Shown here piece after piece: positions 61,165 through 64,000 of a stretch of 64,000 nucleotides of DNA (position 1 is the stretch's first letter; the number at the start of each line of letters is the position of its first letter). Position numbers and translations under genes: made by a program. Below the pieces are notes generated by a model. That model was not told the DNA's origin. It did no database searches and saw only the letters and a list, made by a program, of their open reading frames with translations. Source of the DNA: Paraburkholderia fungorum (lineage in GTDB: Bacteria > Pseudomonadota > Gammaproteobacteria > Burkholderiales > Burkholderiaceae); the NCBI RefSeq assembly GCF_003610895.1, contig NZ_MCAS01000021.1:47230-111229 (forward strand), written 5' to 3'.

Positions 61165-63512
61165 TCAACCGCCTGCAATTTGGCGACTGCCAGCGCCAGC
61201 CACTTCTCGCCGTGCCGCTTGAATTTGACCTGGGCCTTGGCGTCCGTGCCACCGCCTTCCAGCGCGGTGATCGTGCCTTCCCCAAACTTGGTGTGGAACA
61301 CCTGCTGGCCGACGCGAAAGCCCGTTTCAGCCGCGCGCTGTTCGTTCGCAAAAGCCGGCAGCGGCGCCGGGGTCGACGACGACGGGCCCGTGTAACCCGG
61401 CCGCGCGAACCAGTCGCGGCCATAGCCGGCGTTATCCGAACGGCCGCCCCAGCGTGCGCCCGCCTCGACCTTCGGCGTGAGCCACTTGAGGGTTTCCTGC
61501 GGCAGTTCGTCAAAGAAGCGCGAGCGGATGTTGTAGCGCGTCTGGCCGTGCAGCATCCGGCTCTGCGCAAACGACAGATACAAACGCTCCTTTGCCCGCG
61601 TGATCGCCACGTACATCAGACGGCGCTCTTCCTCCAACCCGTCCGATTCCATCGCGCTGTTCTCATGCGGGAACAGCCCTTCCTCCAGACCCGTGATGAA
61701 CACCGCCGTGAACTCGAGGCCCTTGGCGGCGTGCACCGTCATCAACTGCACCGCTTCCTGACCGGCTTGCGCCTGGTTGTCGCCGGCTTCCAGCGATGCA
61801 TGCGAGAGGAATCCGGCCAGCGGCGTCATCGTGTCCGGGTTTTGCGCCGGATCGGCGATATCGGGCGCGTCCAGCACGACCGTATTCGGATCGTCGGTGG
61901 CGACGGCCAACTCGGGCGCCGCCGTCGCGCCGGGGCGCAGCGGAATCGAGCGCGCCGGCGTATCCATGCCGTAGCCTTCTTCGCTGACGAAAGCAGCGGC
62001 CGCGTTGACCAGTTCCTGCAAGTTCTCCAGCCGGTCCTGGCCCTCGCGTTCGTTCTGATAGAACTCCGTGAGACCGCTGGTGCGGACCACGTATTCGACC
62101 GTTTCCGGCAGGCTCATCTGCTGCGTTTCCGCACGCATCCTGCCGATCAGATTCGCGAAACTCGCGAGACTCGACCCTGCCTTACCCGCGACATACGGAA
62201 TCGCCGCGGCCATCGAGCAGTTGTACAGACGCGCCGCGTCGGCAAGTTGCTCGATCGAGCGCGCGCCGATGCCGCGCGTGGGGAAATTGACGACGCGGGC
62301 AAACGCGGTGTCGTCGTTCGGATTGTCGATCAGGCGCAGATAGGCGAGCGCGTGCTTGACTTCCTGGCGCTCGAAAAAGCGCAGACCGCCGTACACCTTG
62401 TACGCGATGCCAGCATTGACCAGCGTATGTTCGATCGTGCGTGACTGTGCGTTGCTGCGATACAGGATGGCGACTTCGCTGCGCGAGGTGCCAGTGCTGA
62501 TCAGCGCCTTGATTTCCTCGACGATCCAGCCGGCTTCCTGCGTGTCGGTGGCGGATTCGTAGACGCGCACCGGCTCGCCGTGACCCGCGTCGGTACGCAG
62601 ATTCTTGCCCAGACGCCGCGAGTTATTGGCGATCAGCTGATTGGCCGCGTCGAGAATATGACCGTGCGAGCGGTAGTTTTGCTCCAGCTTGATCATGTGC
62701 CGAACGTTGAACTCGTGTTCGAAGTCACGCATGTTGCCGACGTTCGCGCCGCGAAAGGCATAGATCGACTGGTCGTCGTCGCCGACCGCGAAGATCGAGT
62801 TGGTCTGCCCGGCCAGCATTTTCAGCCAGGCGTATTGCAGCTTGTTGGTGTCCTGAAACTCGTCGACGAGAATGTGCCTGAAGCGTGCCTGATAGTGGGC
62901 ACGCAGCGGCGGATTGTGCGCGAGCAGTTCAAAGCAGCGCAGCAGCAGTTCCGGGAAGTCGACCACGCCTTCGCGCTGGCACTGCTGGTCGTAGGCTTCG
63001 TAGAGCTCGACGAATTTGCGGTTGAAGTTGTCGGTGGCGTCGACGTCTTTCGGCCGCAGGCCTTGCTCTTTGGAATTGTTGATGAAGTACTGGAGATTTT
63101 TCGCCGGGTACTTTTCGTCGTCGATGTTAAGGCCCTTCATCAGACGCTTGATCGCGGAGAGCTGGTCCGCGGTATCGAGGATCTGGAAGGTGGCGGGCAG
63201 GCCCGCGTCGCGATGATGCGCGCGCAGCATGCGGTTGCACAGACCGTGGAAGGTGCCGATCCACATGCCTCGCGTGTCGATCGGCAAGAGGGCCGACAGA
63301 CGCGACATCATTTCGCGGGCGGCCTTATTGGTGAAGGTCACCGCCAGGATGGTGGCGGGCGACGCCAGACCATGCTGGATGAGCCACGCGATCCGCGTGA
63401 TGAGGACGCGGGTTTTGCCGCTGCCCGCGCCGGCAAGGATGAGCGCTGGCTCGTTGGGGAGCGTGACGGCGGCGTGTTGTTCGGGGTTTAGATTGGCTAG
63501 CAGATCGGGCAT
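61161..63512 (-). CDS. uvrD: UvrD/PcrA-type DNA helicase
   Basis: 783 aa from ATG 63512 (MPDLLANLNPEQ); an ATG at 63530 is less likely. Superfamily 1A motifs: Q motif LNPEQHAAV, Walker A AGAGSGKTRVLITRIAWLI, DEFQDTNKLQYAWLK (motif II), GDDDQSIYAFRGA (III), NYRSHGHILDAAN (IV), LMTVHAAKGLEFTAVFITGL (V, part) and MYVAITRAKERLYLSFAQSR (VI, part). It unwinds DNA 3'-5' in excision and mismatch repair. The C-terminal 65 residues form the RNA-polymerase-interacting Tudor-like region (FHTKFGEGTITALEG). Confidence 0.95.
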   Translation of the reverse strand: MPDLLANLNPEQHAAVTLPNEPALILAGAGSGKTRVLITRIAWLIQHGLASPATILAVTFTNKAAREMMSRLSALLPIDTRGMWIGTFHGLCNRMLRAHHRDAGLPATFQILDTADQLSAIKRLMKGLNIDDEKYPAKNLQYFINNSKEQGLRPKDVDATDNFNRKFVELYEAYDQQCQREGVVDFPELLLRCFELLAHNPPLRAHYQARFRHILVDEFQDTNKLQYAWLKMLAGQTNSIFAVGDDDQSIYAFRGANVGNMRDFEHEFNVRHMIKLEQNYRSHGHILDAANQLIANNSRRLGKNLRTDAGHGEPVRVYESATDTQEAGWIVEEIKALISTGTSRSEVAILYRSNAQSRTIEHTLVNAGIAYKVYGGLRFFERQEVKHALAYLRLIDNPNDDTAFARVVNFPTRGIGARSIEQLADAARLYNCSMAAAIPYVAGKAGSSLASFANLIGRMRAETQQMSLPETVEYVVRTSGLTEFYQNEREGQDRLENLQELVNAAAAFVSEEGYGMDTPARSIPLRPGATAAPELAVATDDPNTVVLDAPDIADPAQNPDTMTPLAGFLSHASLEAGDNQAQAGQEAVQLMTVHAAKGLEFTAVFITGLEEGLFPHENSAMESDGLEEERRLMYVAITRAKERLYLSFAQSRMLHGQTRYNIRSRFFDELPQETLKWLTPKVEAGARWGGRSDNAGYGRDWFARPGYTGPSSSTPAPLPAFANEQRAAETGFRVGQQVFHTKFGEGTITALEGGGTDAKAQVKFKRHGEKWLALAVAKLQAVE

Positions 63513-64000
63513 TTTTTGGGAGGACGGCAAGTGCGTCCGACATTATATGCCCCTCCGGGGCTGGGGTTTTTTTGGGGTTTTTTGCCTGTGCGGCGCTTGT
63601 TCGTCTGGTTGCCTGCGGCGGTGGTCTTTCCTCTGGGTGCCTGCGGCGGTGGCCTTTCCTTGCTGTGTTAGTGGTCTATTAGTGTTGCCCCTGTGCGGGG
63701 CGGCACTTACTTCTTTGGCCTTTCCTTGCTTTGTTAGTGGTCTATTGGCGTTGCCCCTGTGCGGGGCGGCACTTACTTTCTTTGCCGCCGCAAAGAAAGA
63801 TAAGCAAAGAAAGCGGCTCACCCCGCTAATTCTTAAGCGGGTCCCCCGCGCAGCCACGGTAGTGGTGCATCTGGAATCCGTGCTCTCGCACATTCGGCTT
63901 TAGTGACACAGGGCTCATCCGCTCCCACTCCGCACTGCGTGCGTCGCGGATGGGTCTGCATGGGAAACCAGGGGCTTCGCTTCGCGTCGCGGGGGCCATC
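63513..64000. other. Intergenic region upstream of uvrD
   Basis: 488 bp with no supported gene. It holds G/T-rich low-complexity sequence (63540-63650), including a 28-bp-spaced duplication of TGCCTGCGGCGGTGG at 63611 and 63639, then copy B of the dispersed element. The 116-codon minus-strand frame (63893-63543) runs through the repeat and is not called. Confidence 0.7.
63654..63918 (+). repeat. Dispersed multi-hairpin element, copy B
   Basis: Two modules CCTTTCCTTG...GCGGCACTTACTT start at 63654 and 63720 (66-bp period), followed by the hairpin part: CTTTCTTTGC (63777-63786) with GCAAAGAAAG (63791-63800); AGCGG/CCGCT (63813-63828); GCGGG-TCC-CCCGC; and GTGC-TCTC-GCAC. It is homologous to 54294-54500 in the same orientation. 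Similarity fades after TAGTGACA at about 63901-63908. Confidence 0.85.

Noticed and set aside
63543..63893. 116-codon minus-strand frame in copy B of the dispersed element
   Set aside because: Substitutions between copies keep hairpins rather than the frame, and the repeat period in copy A breaks it.

Overview
The window looks like chromosomal DNA of a Burkholderia-group betaproteobacterium, most likely Paraburkholderia. This rests on high GC with strongly GC-biased third codon positions, the gene order thrS-infC-rpmI-rplT-pheS-pheT-ihfA-merR-tRNA-Pro, and a dispersed intergenic repeat of a kind I associate with this genus. I see no phage, insertion sequence, CRISPR array or plasmid function. 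The assignment is from memory of gene families; no search was run.

1-15.3 kb, accessory and surface/regulatory region. A very large two-partner-secretion exoprotein gene (tpsA-like, minus strand, running off the left edge) lies just downstream of its outer-membrane transporter gene (tpsB-like). Its body is a mosaic of in-frame 198-bp and 525-bp repeat modules. Upstream is an 829-aa SARP-type regulator with a degenerate cyclase domain and a STAND ATPase. A direct repeat with 11-bp period, the geometry SARP proteins prefer, lies before tpsB. Next come a LuxR-type regulator, a hybrid histidine kinase and a convergent NarL-type response regulator.

15.3-26.6 kb, housekeeping core, all minus strand: tRNA-Pro(GGG), MerR-type regulator, ihfA, pheT, pheS, rplT, rpmI, infC (apparent ATC start), thrS, tRNA-Val(GAC), relA and a RidA-family gene.

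26.7-48.9 kb, mixed metabolism: an alpha/beta hydrolase, succinyl-CoA:3-ketoacid CoA-transferase (scoAB), a PAS-LuxR regulator, a hotdog thioesterase, an SDR enzyme divergent from ETF-ubiquinone oxidoreductase with a good operator palindrome between them, a TPR glycosyltransferase-like protein, aroC, an MFS-PlsC fusion, a CBS protein, O-acetylhomoserine sulfhydrylase coupled to a hydrolase, a Mpo1-like protein, a BrkB/YihY membrane protein, a WrbA-like protein, a DUF2069 protein, a GlcD-type flavoenzyme, a metallophosphoesterase, an SRAP protein, a 52-aa membrane protein and a LysR regulator.

48.9-64 kb: a LysR-controlled efflux operon (NodT-type outer-membrane factor, AaeB/FUSC protein, DUF1656, AaeA-like HlyD protein), copy A of a multi-hairpin dispersed repeat, a 14-copy heptanucleotide microsatellite touching the stop codon of a chemoreceptor gene, an Fsr-type MFS pump, prpE, mtnN, uvrD, and copy B of the dispersed repeat. 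The best candidate for something undescribed is this repeat: its main hairpin shows a paired insertion in both arms between copies, and four other small hairpins are kept.
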